A stretch of DNA of 64,000 nt from NCBI GenBank assembly GCA_015680685.1, contig MNCI01008068.1, positions 506,115 through 570,114 of the forward strand, in the 5' to 3' direction. Made by a program: the position numbers and the translations under genes. Below, piece after piece: positions 1 to 11,922 of the stretch. The first letter of the stretch is position 1, and every line of letters starts with the position of its first letter. The DNA comes from Gnetum montanum. Taxonomy: Eukaryota > Streptophyta > Gnetopsida > Gnetales > Gnetaceae. The notes under the pieces are model-generated. The model was not told the DNA's origin. It searched no databases and saw nothing but the letters and a program-made list of their open reading frames with translations.

Positions 1-116
1 CTTTAGGTATACACACTTCTACAACCTTTGGACCCATTTCCTATATGCATCCTTTAACATCCTCTTCCATTTTTATAGCTCCATGTATAATTAACTTCCT
101 CGGAATAGATCCATAG

Positions 117-2060
117 TTGCTAGCACTACTTAACAATAGGATGCTTCATCTTCAAAACAAGAAATATAAAATGGCAAAGGTACTAATAATGCAAGGAAAT
201 TTTCCTATTTCCTTGGATCAAGTCTTAAGTAATCCCATAAGTACTATGATTCATTTTCCAATCTTACCTAAGGGAGTTTCAGTACCTACTTTTACTAAGT
301 ATAAAAGCAAAATAGGGAATCCATTGAATCATGTGGTTACATTTTCAAATGACTGCATGCTTCTAGCCCCTTAATCATATATTGTGCTAAGATGCCTTTT
401 GAACACTATTTCTAGAAGAGCTTTAGAATGGTATAGATTCCTAGCACACAAATCTATCACCTCTATAAAGTAACTCCTAGTAACCATCATTGAATACTAC
501 AAGTTCAATGTATCCCAAAGTACAACTATCATATCTTTCATTGCTGTCTAATAAGCTCTGAATGAGCCCATTAATAAATTTATTTCTTGATGAATAGAAA
601 CATATACAAAACTACCTTATCATTTTAAAGAATGTCATCTATAAGACATTTTTGAAGTTGTAGTAATTGACTACATTTAGAAAAGGATGGCTCATCCTAA
701 CCCTCATTCTCTGAATAATGCTTTCATAGCTATCACATGCATTGAATAAGTAGCTATTTACTAAAATGACTAGGAGTTCATGTCAATCCATAACAAGCCT
801 AATAAGGCTACCAAACATGAGAATGAAAAACCAAATTTTCTAAGTATTTCTTCTTTTTCTAAGGGACAAAACAATGCTCTCTTAGCAACTTCCTTTTCCA
901 CTCAATAATGTAGGCCTTAGAGAAGTAGAAATTAGTACACCAATATACCCATGAGGTACTATCTACTTCTAAAACATATTCTTAGTGATGACCATTTTAA
1001 GAAGTAACAGGTCTCTAATCAAACAAGAGCATGTTATCATTACATACAGTTGATAGTTATGGATGTTTTTCAAAGATAAGAAGGTGATCTTGATGTGCCT
1101 AAGTGGTATGACTATAGGAAGAACTACTACTATTATGAGACTACTAGACATGGCATAGATAACTATAGGAATATGAAAGATGACATCCAACATATCATTG
1201 ATAAGGGTAAGATAGTGATGTAGAGTGATCCATCCACCATGCATTTGGATAACCAACAACTTGAAATGTTTCAGAAGGCTTTGGAAGGTAGAGGTACAAT
1301 TTCAAATTTTAAGCCTAAATACAAAGCTCATATGTTCCCACTCAAGAAGCCTTACATCATCCACTAGTCTAATTACAAACAATCTAGGCATTTATTACTA
1401 TAGCCTCAAGAACCTTATGTGATTTTTTGATCTAACTATACCACTGCATCATCTAAATCAAATCATTCTTCTCCATCTCTTTATCACATTTATGCCACCA
1501 ATGTTCATCATACCACTTCCACTCAACCTATCCATCCATCTAGTCCCCATTCTATCTCATGTTATATCAAAAATCATAACATTATTAAATCCACTTTAGC
1601 TCAAACATCTTCTTTTCCCTCATCTCATGTGAATATACTTACCTATAGTCAATAGATCAATGAGTCACAATTGGATGAATAGAAGGAAAAGCCTGTTGAT
1701 ACATAGAAGCAATCTTCTAAGAAAACAAAGAAGGTTTTCTTTCAATAATAAAAATAGACTACTTTCTCAAGTAGCCTCTTGTCTTCATCTAATCCTATAT
1801 AGCTAGTTACAATAGCACCTATTCCACAAGCATCTCAATATATGATCAATAAGATCTTACAATAGATGGCCACTATTGTCTATTCTAAAGACATTAACTT
1901 ATCCTTGTATGATCTCATGACAAACTATAAACAATATCAGGCTACACTATATGATTTTATTAAGAAAATCATAGAACCAAGTGACATCCCTGCTTAGATG
2001 AAAATTATATCTTCTTTTCTTCAAGTTTTCACTATGTATTAGATAGTCTAAACTTTTGTG
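117..2060 (+). pseudogene. gag: Host element H: Ty3/gypsy gag remnant
   Basis: Decayed gag polyprotein of a Ty3/gypsy retrotransposon, the oldest element here. The capsid part lies at about 250-700: a P-x-FTKY segment, then NHVVTFSNDCML, then ALEWYRFLAHKSI followed by YKFNVSQST, the usual order of plant gypsy capsid (target segment, then W-Y and a Y/F-K-F-N motif). At 1,070-1,220 comes WYDYRKNYYYYETTRHG followed by DIQHIIDKGKI, which matches the post-capsid region that precedes the protease linker. A Ser/Thr/Pro-rich linker runs to about 1,700, followed by LSLYDLMTNYKQYQ at about 1,890. Many in-frame stops, mostly TAG where Gln is expected, break it. The N-terminus lies before the window. It is continuous with the half protease that follows. 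Confidence 0.8.
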
Positions 2061-2205
2061 GTGAAAATATTAATACTGATTTGAAGATGATAGATATTTA
2101 TCAACTACCAGTCTACATCATCATCAAGGTATCTCTTGAAGCTTTAGTTTCACTTATATATGTTGATGATGGTGTCATATTGAAGGTGATCACATGGGCT
2201 ACTAT
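2061..2205 (+). pseudogene. Host element H: N-terminal half of the aspartic protease
   Basis: Retropepsin-like domain cut by the D insertion. The stretch IIIKVSLEALVSLIYVDDG holds the flap-preceding strand and the catalytic D-[T/S/N]-G loop, here DDG, followed by VILKVITWATI, which matches the usual N-x-x-P-x-x-x-L segment. Coding stops being protease-like at the TSD actat (2,201-2,205) and resumes at 60,602 with the second half. The interruption is direct evidence for insertion of D. DDG is either mutated from DTG/DSG or a family variant. Confidence 0.7.
2201..2205. repeat. Left target-site duplication of element D (actat)
   Basis: Five bases identical to 60,597-60,601. They abut TGTAGCACC, the LTR edge of D, while the right copy follows TGTTTCA, the opposite LTR edge. 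H protease coding is interrupted exactly between the two. Confidence 0.9.
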
Positions 2206-2318
2206 TGTAGCACCTAAAAAATTCAACCAATGGAAAAAAATCAAAAATTCCAGGTGGAATAGTTTTAACCCTAGATCCCAAGAGCCTCTGAGAAAGAGGT
2301 TCATGTGGACATAAAATA
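2206..2318 (-). repeat. Element D 3' LTR, outer fragment
   Basis: On the minus strand this is the terminal part of D's 3' LTR, ending in ...CTACA. It aligns to 59,250-59,340 of the 5' LTR (both have the pattern TAGCAC, TTAAAA, AAAAATC, then AGTTTTAAC and AAGAAAGAGG). Element F then interrupts the LTR, and the rest continues at 5,829. Confidence 0.85.
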
Positions 2319-3069
2319 GGCCAAAGTAACATCTCTCAATTGATGGGATATTTCTCTAGATTTTTTGGGATTTTTGAGAGTGTTTTGCGGCTATTTTGAT
2401 GAATTTAGGATGTTGCAGGGGCTATGGGAACTTGTTTGGAGATGTCTTGAGGTTCTAGGTTTCAAAAAAAGCATCTTTGTTTTCTTGCCTTGTAGAGGAG
2501 AAATCCCATTTTCAAGTGAGATGTTCCATCTATAAGTGAGACATCCCATTTACATTGTCGACATCTCTACTAAGATGTCCCACATGATTTGATGATGTCT
2601 ACTATGAGACCTCTACACTCTGGAGAGATGTCTCCTATTTCTGGTAGATGTCTTCCATAGATTTTAATGGACATTAAATTGAATGATAAATTGGATGAAA
2701 GATGCAGAGATAGGAGGGAAAAATAGATAAATAGACTCCTTGCTCCTTGAATTTTATCATGAGAGTCGAGAGGAAAAGAGAAAGAGAGTCTAAAGAGACA
2801 AAGAGAGAGTGTAGGAAGTTGATAGAAGATTAGAAGAAGAGATAGAGTCTTGGCAAGGTGCCTTGATGATCATCCTCATGTGTGTGATTGCTTTGATTGA
2901 GTGTATGAGAGTTGGATTGAATCTCTTATCTATCCTTGGAAATTGTGCTTCCTTTCATATGTAAATTCTCTATTTGAGCTAGAATAAAGTTTTAATTTTC
3001 ATTTTCTTGGTTAAATTTGCTATTTTGTAACTTTGATAAAGCTTTGATTCTGGAATCCATGGGAGCTCA
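2319..3069 (+). repeat. Element F 5' LTR
   Basis: Starts GGCCAAAGTAACATC, aligning with TGCCAAAGTAACATC of the 3' copy, and ends CCATGGGAGCTCA just before the primer site. It contains repeated GAGATGTCCCAT/GACATC words at about 2,515-2,650, a TATA-like AGATAAATA near 2,724, and a purine-rich GAGAGAGTCTAGA-type stretch downstream that probably belongs to the transcript. Confidence 0.85.
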
Positions 3070-3075
3070 TTAGAT

Positions 3076-3087
3076 TGGTATCAGAGT
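3076..3087 (+). other. Element F primer binding site (initiator Met tRNA type)
   Basis: TGGTATCAGAGT lies six bases after the LTR end. It matches the classic plant primer site TGGTATCAGAGC, complementary to the 3' end of initiator tRNA-Met. Confidence 0.85.
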
Positions 3088-3427
3088 AGCTTGGAATTGA
3101 AGACAATTGTAATCAAGTGGATAATTCTTGTCTCAATTGCAAAGAATCACTCCAAATTCTCAAGCTTGGATGAATTCTCTTTTGCTACTTGTGCTACTCA
3201 TCCTAGGGTTTTAAAATTTGCCTTTGATCCATAATTTTATCATATCTTTCAAGAATTGGAAGATAATTGTGGAATTGGAAACCTATTAGCTTGTAATAGC
3301 TAGGATTTGAGGATCTTATTCTTATTTCTCTTGAGATTTGACAATTTCTTATCTCATTCCTTGAGAAATCTTGAAAATTTTACCTTGTAGAATTTTATGA
3401 AAATTTCCTTTTAGGTCATTTTCCATT

Positions 3428-4690
3428 ATGCCTACAAAGAAGAAGAGAATTAAAGATTTTTCAAGAGGTATGAAGACATTAAAGACTAACTTGAAAGATA
3501 TTTTGAGAAGAATTAAGAGAATATCTTCTAGCCATCAAAGAAAGGAAGAAGATATAAGGTTTGATGGAGAGATCAATGAGAAAATTAGTTCTCAAGTATC
3601 TCTTATTAAGAAAATGATTGCTAAATACTCCAAGGTTTCAAGGAAGGAAACCAAGGACTTCATTAAAGGGATCAAGAGATCTTCAAGGTCCAAGATGGTG
3701 TATACTGTTAATCAAGGAGAGTTACTACCTCATGAGTCATATGAAGTGAAGGATCCAAGCCAAAGGAGTGATAAGGATTAATAGACTTCTCCAATAAGGG
3801 CCAATAGAATTACTAGAAGGTATGATTCTTGTACTTTTTTCAATTTTTCTATACCTTATGGCAAAGGAAAGAAGATTCTAAGAAAAGTTGAGGCTATCTC
3901 ATGGGAGATAGGAGAGTCTTATAGCCAAGGCATGTGGAAGAATAATTGATTTGATGATTTTTTTGATGAAAATGATGTTAAATACATGGAGGAGAGTTTA
4001 TATTTTGAGCTGGTACATCCAAAATGTGATTAAAAGCTTGTTGATGATTTCTTTGAAGAGGAGGAGCCATTGGAATTGGGAACTCCTATTTGGGATCTTG
4101 AATCTTCAATCTTTGAAGCAATTAGACAGCCATATATTGAAGATTAAGTTGAGCCAAAGTTGAATAGGAGAAACCATGAAGAGGTATGTAAGTATGAGCT
4201 TTACCTTGCTGATGGTACTAACGTCTCTCATGTTGAAGCTAGTGCAATGGATGCTAGTTTTTCACTTTAGCTTGTTAGTGGTTTGCTTAATTGTAATGAT
4301 GAAAATCATGATCATTTTAGTGATTGTGATAAAATTATGAGCCATTTTTTTTTGTGATGAGAGTAATATAATTTTTTATGCCATTATTAGTAAGAGGAAG
4401 ACTAATAATGGTAATGTATTTAATGATGATGGCTATTAGCATAGTCATTATGAGAAGATCATTATTGATGTTGGTGAAGACATTGATAATGATATAGTTT
4501 TCTAGAATTTAGAGATATTGAATTTGTCAAAGGTGTTTATGACCTTGATTATCTTGGCTATGAAATGGATGAGTAGCATAAAGGAAATCTACATTATGAT
4601 GCTAATGGTAAAGGGAAGCTAAGTGGTAGTCTATTAAACACCAAGAAGAAGAAAATGAAGACGAGAAAAAAGGATGGAAGAAGGTAAAAT
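3428..4690 (+). pseudogene. Element F internal coding remnant, unrecognised
   Basis: An ATG at 3,428 opens a 117-codon frame rich in Lys, Arg and Ser (starting MPTKKKRIKDFSRG), ended by a TAA/TAG pair at 3,779-3,784. Coding-like sequence continues with stops and frame changes: an acidic segment around 3,950-4,160 (FDDFFDEN, DDFFEEEEPLELG), then CKYELYLADGTN and SAMDASFSL at about 4,180-4,270, and a basic tail near 4,640-4,690 (KKKKMKTRKKDGRR). I do not recognise the family. The position (after the primer site) and the basic N-terminus would suit a divergent gag-like protein, but no capsid or zinc-knuckle motif is visible. Confidence 0.4.
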
Positions 4691-5080
4691 GGTTTGAGGT
4701 GGTCTAATCGTTTTGAATTTTCTTAATCTTCTTTTATTGTAGGTCATGGAAGAAACACATGGGATTTGGTGCTCTCAAAATGAAAATATGGTAAAGAATT
4801 TGAAGGAAAAGATAATATCCACTCTTCTTCTATGAATTTCTCCATTGTAATGTCAGCACAAAACTATGCTATTGTGTGTGTATTTATGTGTGTCATGCAA
4901 ACATAATGTTCTATGTTTATGTGTTTGTGAAAGAAGTTTGGATGGTAGAGACAAAATGTTATGAGATATAACCATTCCATGTATGTTATTCTTTGGTTTG
5001 TGTGTGAATTGTTACCTATGTGAGGGGGGCAACAACTATTCCAAGTGTAAAGGAATCTTGTGTGAGAATAAAGAGTCTTT

Positions 5081-5093
5081 TGAAGGAGGAGGG
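5081..5093 (+). other. Element F polypurine tract
   Basis: Purine-rich GAAGGAGGAGGG, six bases before the 3' LTR, in the position of the plus-strand primer. Confidence 0.7.
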
Positions 5094-5099
5094 TTCTAA

Positions 5100-5829
5100 T
5101 GCCAAAGTAACATCTATCCATTGATGGGATCTTTCCCTAGAGTTTTGGCATGTTTGGGAGTGTTTTGGGGCTCTTATGACGACTTTAGGATGTTTCAAGA
5201 GCTATGGGGACTTGTTTGGAGGTGTCTAAAGGTTCTAGGCCTCAAAACAAGCATCTTTGTATTTTGCCCTTGTAGAGGAGACATCCCATTTGTAAGTGAG
5301 ATGTCCCATCTACATTGTAGATGTCTCTGGTGAGACATCCCACATGATTTAAAGATGTCTACTTTGAGACCTCTACACTTGGGAGAGTCATCGCTTGCTT
5401 CTCATAGATGTCTTTCATGGATTTTAATAGTGATTAAATTAAATGATAAATTGAATGAAAGATGAAAAAAAAGGGAAAAATGATATAAATAGACTTGATG
5501 TGCCTTCAATTTTATCAAGAGAGTCTAGAGGGAAAGAGAAAGAGAATCTAGAGAGAGAAAGAGAGAGTGTAGGGAGTTGAGAGAAGAGTAGAAGGAGAGA
5601 TAGAGTTTTGGCAAGGTGCATTGATGATCATCCTTATGTGTGTGTGATTGTGTTGATTTAATGTGTGAGAGTTGAATTGAATCTCTTATCTATCCTTGGA
5701 AATTATGTTTTCTTTCATATGTAAATTCTCCATTTGAGCTAGAATAAATATTTAAGTTTCCTTTTCTTATTTAAATTTGCTATTTTGTGACTTTGAGAGA
5801 TCTTGGATTGTGGGATCCATGGGAGCTCC
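5100..5829 (+). repeat. Element F 3' LTR
   Basis: Direct repeat of 2,319-3,069, starting TGCCAAAGTAAC. It keeps a better TATA box (TATAAATA at 5,485-5,492) and a clearer set of GAGATGTCCCAT/GACATC words (5,278-5,410). D LTR sequence (TTACAAGGTGCCC, matching 59,345 onward) resumes directly after. Confidence 0.85.
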
Positions 5830-7120
5830 TAATTACAAGGTGCCCTAAATGATCTTGTTAATCACCTAGGAACTTAAAAAGTAAAATTGATGTAATGTAA
5901 TTTAAGAGAAAATGTAAATCTAAGCTAAGAAAATGCACAAAATTTAAACTTGAAATAAACTTGCATAGAAAAATGAATTTTTGATTTTTAGTAACATAAT
6001 AATAATATTACTAGAGCAGAGTTTCAAAATATACAAGTGTATGCCTAGAAGTACAAGGAGTTTTCCAAATGGAGCTTGAAGCCTATTGAAGCTAGTAGGT
6101 TGTGTTCTATAGTCAACCCCATGATCTAGGTACTTCCTAGCTTCAATCACCAAAACTCCTTGAGGAATTTTTAGCTTAGATCTATGGTGTTGGTGGTAAG
6201 GTATTAAAGGTATTAGGAATTTTGGAATTTTGGCACTATGCTGGGAGTCTCAAATGACTAGTTTATTACCAAATTTCTCCAAAAGCATTATAAAATGCCA
6301 AAGGTCTTAGGTGCTTAGGGTTGTAAAGATTGTCTAGTTGAAGAAGTGTGAAGCCTATCCAAAGCGTTTGAAATTGGCATTTATGTCTTGTGGTTTTTGG
6401 TTTTTGGTTGCAAATTTCTACCATGATTATTGATAGATTGATTTGATTTGCATGTGTGGTATGCTATAATTTCCAACGTAGTCTAACATTTCTAGTAAGT
6501 TTTAATGCACCCAAGCCACCAAAACCACTCTAGATACCAAAAATATTAAATGAACTTTTCCAACTACATGGGCTTCACCCATCTACATTGGCCTTATGGG
6601 AACTACACTACATCTTGGGATGCATGCTAAAATTGCTGGAGCAACACTATAATTGCTAGAAGAATAAAACCAAAACCTCTACAACATTAGCCTCATGAGA
6701 AAATAGAAACCCACACAACCCCAACATTGGCTTTGTGTCATCCACATTGGGAATTATGGCAACTACACTAGAAACTATTCAAAAAATAAAAATCCAATAC
6801 TTCCAACACTAGGTGTAGGTGACTCTAGTGTAGTTGTGGCTATGGCTCACATAAAACCCATGAAAATGCAAAATTCTATAGTTACTAGGGCCTTTTCAAC
6901 CTTCCTAAGCTCAAATATAGACATTGTATGACCTTTTCCACCTAGGAAGTGAGGATATAAAAACTTATGAGGTTTTTTTAAGCCTCCAAAAAGTTATGGT
7001 ATGTGAGATTATAGCTCATGGGCTACAAACCCCACATTTTACTATGAAAATATACCTTAAGTGTAAGGATGAAGGTTACAATGCCAATGTTGTAGCATGC
7101 ATTTTCTTGGTGGTGTTTCA
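5830..7120 (-). repeat. Element D 3' LTR, main fragment
   Basis: Continuation of D's 3' LTR after F. It aligns along its length with 59,345-60,596, for example AAAATGCACAA, AAACTTGGAATAAACTTGCA, GCTTGAAGCCTATTGAAGC and AACCCCACATTTTAC. On the minus strand it begins TGAAACACCACC. The TATA-like box of the 5' copy is mutated here (CATAAATG). Downstream on the plus strand lies D's internal 3' end, as expected for a 3' LTR on the minus strand. Confidence 0.9.
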
Positions 7121-8210
7121 TTGGCCCCTATTTGTTTATGTTTGAAGGATTGACCTAAGAAACATTGACAAAGAATACAAAACACCACTGCAGGTTCATC
7201 ACCAATATTTCCGCTTTGTGCTTGATTCCATAGTATCAAACCATGATAAAGAGTGATTTTTATAATGTGATAAGGTTACAGTAAGGTGATGATATAGGTT
7301 AAATGTTACATTCAATCATGAGGAAATGATCACAAGGTTAATAATCAATTCCAAATGTTGACATCATAGTTACGATTATGGAAATGATGTGTTGGCTAAT
7401 AGATGTAGTCTTTGTGCTTCATGCTTTGAATTTTTAGTCACTCAGTAATGTTTTTGAGGAGCCAAAAATCCACTTCAAGGCTTTCTTGGACATTAGGCTC
7501 CTCCCTTTGCTTATTTGAAGCTATTAATCTATCTTTTGGGCTTCATTAGCCTTTCAGCTTTCTTGGCAATTTGCTTCCCTATCTTTTTGTGAGGTGAAAT
7601 CTTCATTAGGTTTCACTATGAAGGTTGGGTTTGATTTTATTTTTCCATTTAATGAGATGTACTACATTCAATGAACTTGATAGTGGAGTATGATGAAGGA
7701 AATGTCACATGACCATAATGCATGAGTGTCAAACATTAGTCATCATTGTTATTCATGGCAAGGAAGGTTATAATTAGATTACTGGTTGGGCTTAATGAAT
7801 GGTAATATAAATTATGTAAAACAAGAAAGATAATTATAGCCACTTGGTATAGCAAGATAAGCTAACAAAATCTTATGCATCAAGGTCATGTGGTAACTAG
7901 CTATTACGATAAGTTAAACCTTTGTGATGACTTCAAACTTCATCCTGCAAGCACAACTGCAAAAGAATAAGAAAACAAGAAAAAGAAAACCTATTTTTAC
8001 AAGATAATGCATATGACCACATGAGAAAACCATCAAACCAGGTCAAGATAGGTTACTATTGTTACAACATAGAGAAATCTATGTGATGTGCATCAGATTT
8101 ACAAAGCTTGCAGTTCATTTATTGTATCAAATAGAGATATTGAGAGAGAGAGAGAGTATGCAGGCTTGCTTGTTGTAGACCATTGTAGTCATCAACATCA
8201 ATCATTTTTT
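7121..8210 (-). other. Element D non-coding region upstream of the 3' LTR
   Basis: No coding signal. The stretch is collinear with A's 22,391-23,390 (shared words include GGATTGACCTAAGA, ACATTCAATGAACTTGAT, TGCATGAGTGTCAAAC, TTCATCCTGCAAGCACAA and GGTTTGCTTG-like). It is therefore a conserved 3' untranslated part of the family. A short (AG)n tract lies at 8,141-8,156. Homology to A stops at about 8,210, where A continues into integrase but D does not. Confidence 0.75.
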
Positions 8211-9237
8211 GCAACCTATCAACAATGATAAACAATACCATAAGCATAAATAATACCATAAGTAAACATGTGAGTGTTAGATGCAATTAAGGCTATGTGA
8301 TGGTTTTAATGTTGCATAGAAAGGGTTTAATGTTATCTTGATTAAGCTTAAATTCTAGGGAGGACTTAGTTTCATGTGTTTTCTCCTCACCATTGTGATT
8401 TAGATGTGAATTTTGACTAAGGGACCCTTGGTGATGTCTCTAGTTTTAAGGTCAATGGTCACTAGGCTACTTCAGGATGCTAATGTTGTGTGGTAGAATG
8501 GTTTTAGGCTTAAGGTTTGGGTATGTAAGGTCAGCTAACAACATCACAAGAGGGGCTCATTTTGGTTTTAAGATTAGTCAAATTTGCTTCTTGATTCTCC
8601 TAGGTTAATCCTACATGACAACATAAGCAAATCAAGTGGCACTTGTGTGACATAATGATTAAATAATGTCAAAACAATGTAAAATACTCTAGTGATAATG
8701 CATAGATGAGTCAAAACACATTACATCAATGGTCAAACAAGGTCTAAGCATGGTCAAAAAAGCCTATAATAGGTAGATTAAGATAAATAAGGTGAAATAA
8801 AGATTAAGTGGTGTAAAATAAGGCTAAATGAAGGCCCAATGATGGTCAAATAAGGCCAAATGAAGCCCAAATGATGGTTGAATCCCACCTAATGATGTTT
8901 TGAATGGTAAAACAAGCTCACCGTGATGTCCAAGAGTGTAAATTGATGTCAAACTAAGTTCTCTAAGGTTAAAAGATAAAAAATAAGAAAATTTTCTGAA
9001 ATAAGGCCAAATGATGTTGAAATGATAAAAATGAGTCCAAATGACATCAAATGATAGGACAATGAAGGTCAATATGCATACCTAGGTTAAACCAAGTTAA
9101 AAAACAATGAAACAAGGCCAAACCAATCAAGGTAGGTAACATGGGATAAAACATGATTAATATTGATTAGTCAAGGTTAGATTTTACAAGTTTTAGGCCT
9201 TAGTGGGCCATGTTGTGAGGCTATAGGATTGGTGGGG
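8211..9237 (-). other. Element D: pol deletion junction and GGTCAAA-rich spacer
   Basis: In A the corresponding neighbours (23,390 and 28,640) are separated by about 5 kb holding RT, RNase H and integrase. In D they are about 0.4 kb apart, so pol was lost. From about 8,640 the sequence aligns with A's 28,640-29,240: a low-complexity spacer with scattered AAGGTCAAAC/AAGGCCAAAT words (8,700-9,120). One copy of the GGCC minisatellite word lies at 9,188-9,212. No gene is visible at 8,211-8,640. Confidence 0.65.
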
Positions 9238-10884
9238 ATGTTTGGGCACTTGGAAAGGTCATTCTAATTTTGTTTGAAGGTAGAAATGAGATGTCTTTTG
9301 GAAAGTATGCTAGAGCCACACTAGGACTATGCTGGCAAGCATGGCTCTAGTAGGCCCTAACATGGTTCTAGCTAAAATATGTGTTTCTAAGTTTGTTATG
9401 GCTAGTTTTTGTTTTTTGATGGTTCAAACTGATTGCATAGTCAATTATGAGTGGAGATTGGTTAACTTTGGTGTTGATGTAACCATTTGGAAGTTGAAAA
9501 TGCTACCTAGAACTTTCAACTATGATGGGACTACATTGGCTAGTGTGGACCTAGTTTGGTTCCATGAGAAAAATGAATTTCTACTCTATTGGCTTCCTAA
9601 AGCAACATGGTGATATCAAGGTTATGAATTAGTTACTTGGAAGTTAAAACAACCTTCTAGAAGTGAAATATAGAACCATACCCCTTTGGACTATGCTATC
9701 CAACATAGTTGGTGTGGCCTCACTATGGATGAATAGAACTTAAGCTTTTGATGGTCAACATACGGCTGAATTATAACTAGCTCTAGGGTTTTAAGGTTCT
9801 AGGCTTCCCCAATCACATTTTAGGTCATTTAGAGTGTGGTAATGCTAGTAAAACCTTCCTATAACACCAACTATGTGGGATCCATGCTAGCTAGCATGGC
9901 TCTATCCTTTCCCAGTATATTTGCTCCTGATTTTTATTTATTGATGAGTTTTGGTGGTGAATCAACCAAGATTTTGAGTTCTTGTGGTCACTGATGCTCA
10001 TGGCCAAGCTTTAGGCTCAAAATTATAAATTTTGATGGTTGTTTTAGTCTTGATATGGTTATTCCCCCTAGATTATAATAGCCAACATAGTATGTGGATG
10101 GATGGATATGATGGATTTGTACCATTTTTGACTCTATTTATGAGGTTTAATGATATCTAAATGATTTTGCAAGGTTCTAGGGTTAGGATGATGCACTTGG
10201 AGGTTAATTTGACATGTCTATGACTTATTTTTGGAATATTTTCATGAGAACTATGTTGGGACTATGCTAGCTAGCATAGTTGGAGGCTTCCTTGATGTAG
10301 CTCTAAGGTTAGAAGGTGTTTTGCTTGGTTGTTGTTTCATTTTTTGGTAGTTTATGGTCATTAGAGACTTTGGGAAGGTGTAAAGACTAGGTGTGTTATT
10401 TTGAAGATTATTTTTTATATTAACTTTAATCAACTATGTGGGACTATGTTGGCCAATATAGTTGGGATGACCCTAATATGGTTCTTAGCTTAGGATGGGG
10501 TTTTGATTAATTTTGCCTAGTTATTTGAAATTTCAAGGTTTTTGGAGACTTCAGGGAGGTATAAAGGTTAGGAAATGTAACTTTGGAGGCTATTTATGAC
10601 ATTTGATGGTCAAACCCCTACCAATCAAACTAGCTAGCATGGTTAGGGTGCCTCCCAATGTGGTTCACCCAAGACAAGTGATTTTTGATACTTTTTGTTG
10701 GGTTTTAGAAGGTTCAAAAGCTGTTAGAGGCTCCAACTAGGTTTTAGTGCTTAGAATGACCATTATGGAGTTGATTAAAAGCTTGGTTGACATTTGAAAC
10801 CCCCATCTACTTTTGGACTATGCTAGCCAATGTAGTTGGGGTCATTGCCAGTGTAGCTTTGAGGTTGGAATGGGGTTTGACCTG
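9238..10884. repeat. ~187-bp tandem repeat array in element D, part 1
   Basis: Eight or so degenerate monomers. Their shared core is CTATGCTAGC-YAGCATAG; cores start at about 9,690, 9,882, 10,072, 10,261, 10,443, 10,629 and 10,817, and weaker copies occur near 9,327 and 9,507. Spacing is 182-192 bp by my count. Between cores a second shared segment reads TTTCAAGGTTnTTGGAGnCTT followed by GAGGTnTAAAGG. At 10,261-10,280 the core is a perfect 20-bp palindrome. The array is interrupted by E and resumes at 16,636. Confidence 0.85.
10880..10884. repeat. Left TSD of element E (acctg)
   Basis: Matches acttg at 16,631-16,635 except for one C/T difference. The monomer spacing supports this border: 67 bases before E plus 114 after E make a 181-bp unit. 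Confidence 0.85.
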
Positions 10885-11792
10885 TGATGAATCATTAGTT
10901 GGCTAGGTTATTTAATAAAAAGTAAACTTTTTGGTTGGATTAAATAACAAGGCTATGATAACAAGGCCTCGATGTTAGGTATCTGACATTGGAGCCTAGG
11001 ATGCGATGTTGGATATTTGATGTCATGGGGTATACATTGACCTATAAATATAGCACTTGGGCTCATGATTTGGAAGAGTTTTGCAGTAGTTTTTCATAGT
11101 TTTGTCAATAGATTAGCCAAATTCTTTTATTTTTATTTTGTAATCTTAGAGAATATTCAGTTAGTACCCATAGAGTGGATCTAAGTTAATTATACGAAGT
11201 CTTATTTGACTAGCAATGTACCTAGACATATTCCATAAGTGGTAATAAGATTGAGATTGATTCTTATTCATTATAGCACTTCAACTTAGATTAGATTTTC
11301 TTTCCATGTAATTTACTTTCCATATACTTAGTTAATATTTGCATTTCCATGCATGTTAATTAATTAAGAACATAAGTACAATTGCTTCGAGCATTTGTAT
11401 GACTCTTGGTAATCCCAAAAATGCTTAACGTTTGGTAACCCAGTAGCATTATATGTGTTCAGGATGTGCATGGGAAGTGGGATTAGATACTTATGTTAAG
11501 GTGGTTGATTATTAATTAGTAATTAGATTAGTTGAATTGATTATAAATTGAGTTTTGACCTATTGTTAATTGTAGAATAATAAAATATAAAATAATAAAA
11601 ATCATATGCCTCACTTTAGACTAAACCATATGTGATAAAGGCACCACTAGTCCATGTGAGAAGATAGTGAATTATGATCAAGGCATAGCAATCTAGATGC
11701 CACAACTAGTCCCATCCATGGAATTCAACTAGATCATGCATGAATGCTTGTGATTCGTATGGTTGAGCATAGGGATACATTGCCTCTCATCA
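10885..11792 (+). repeat. Element E 5' LTR
   Basis: Starts TGATGAATCATTAG and ends CTCTCATCA; it is the direct repeat of 15,667-16,630. A TATA box (TATAAATA, 11,043-11,050) is followed by TAGCACTTGGGCTCA, also found in the other LTR, so transcription probably starts shortly downstream. Confidence 0.92.
11043..11050 (+). promoter_or_regulatory. TATA box in element E 5' LTR
   Basis: TATAAATA, conserved in the 3' LTR (15,881-15,888). Confidence 0.65.
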
Positions 11793-11813
11793 TTGGATCC
11801 ATTACTAGGGATG
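11793..11813 (+). other. Element E primer binding site (Asp-tRNA-like, decayed)
   Basis: TTGGATCCATTACTAGGGATG directly after the LTR resembles the plant gypsy primer site TGGCGCCGTTGCCGGGG used with tRNA-Asp. By my alignment most differences are C-to-T or G-to-A. Confidence 0.65.
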
Positions 11814-11922
11814 ATGCTAGTTATCTAGATTAGTTATATGATACATGATCACCATAAAGGTATTAATGGTTTATCTTTTAGAAAAAATTAATATTTTAGG
11901 TCACACATTATCGGAAAAAACC

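Larger units (their letters stand above)
2319..5829 (+). mobile_element. Element F: short LTR retrotransposon without recognisable gag-pol, inserted in D's 3' LTR
   Basis: Two direct repeats of about 0.75 kb (2,319-3,069 and 5,100-5,829) flank a 2-kb internal region with a Met-tRNA-type primer site and a purine tract. No RT, integrase or protease is visible, so it depended on another element for movement. D LTR sequence ends at 2,318 and resumes at about 5,830, which places F inside D's 3' LTR. I could not define a clean TSD, and the outer borders are uncertain by several bases. Confidence 0.85.

Noticed and set aside
2300-2330. Exact TSD for element F
   Set aside because: Flanks aaata and taatt do not match, and extra bases stand between the D LTR and F. 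Borders remain approximate.
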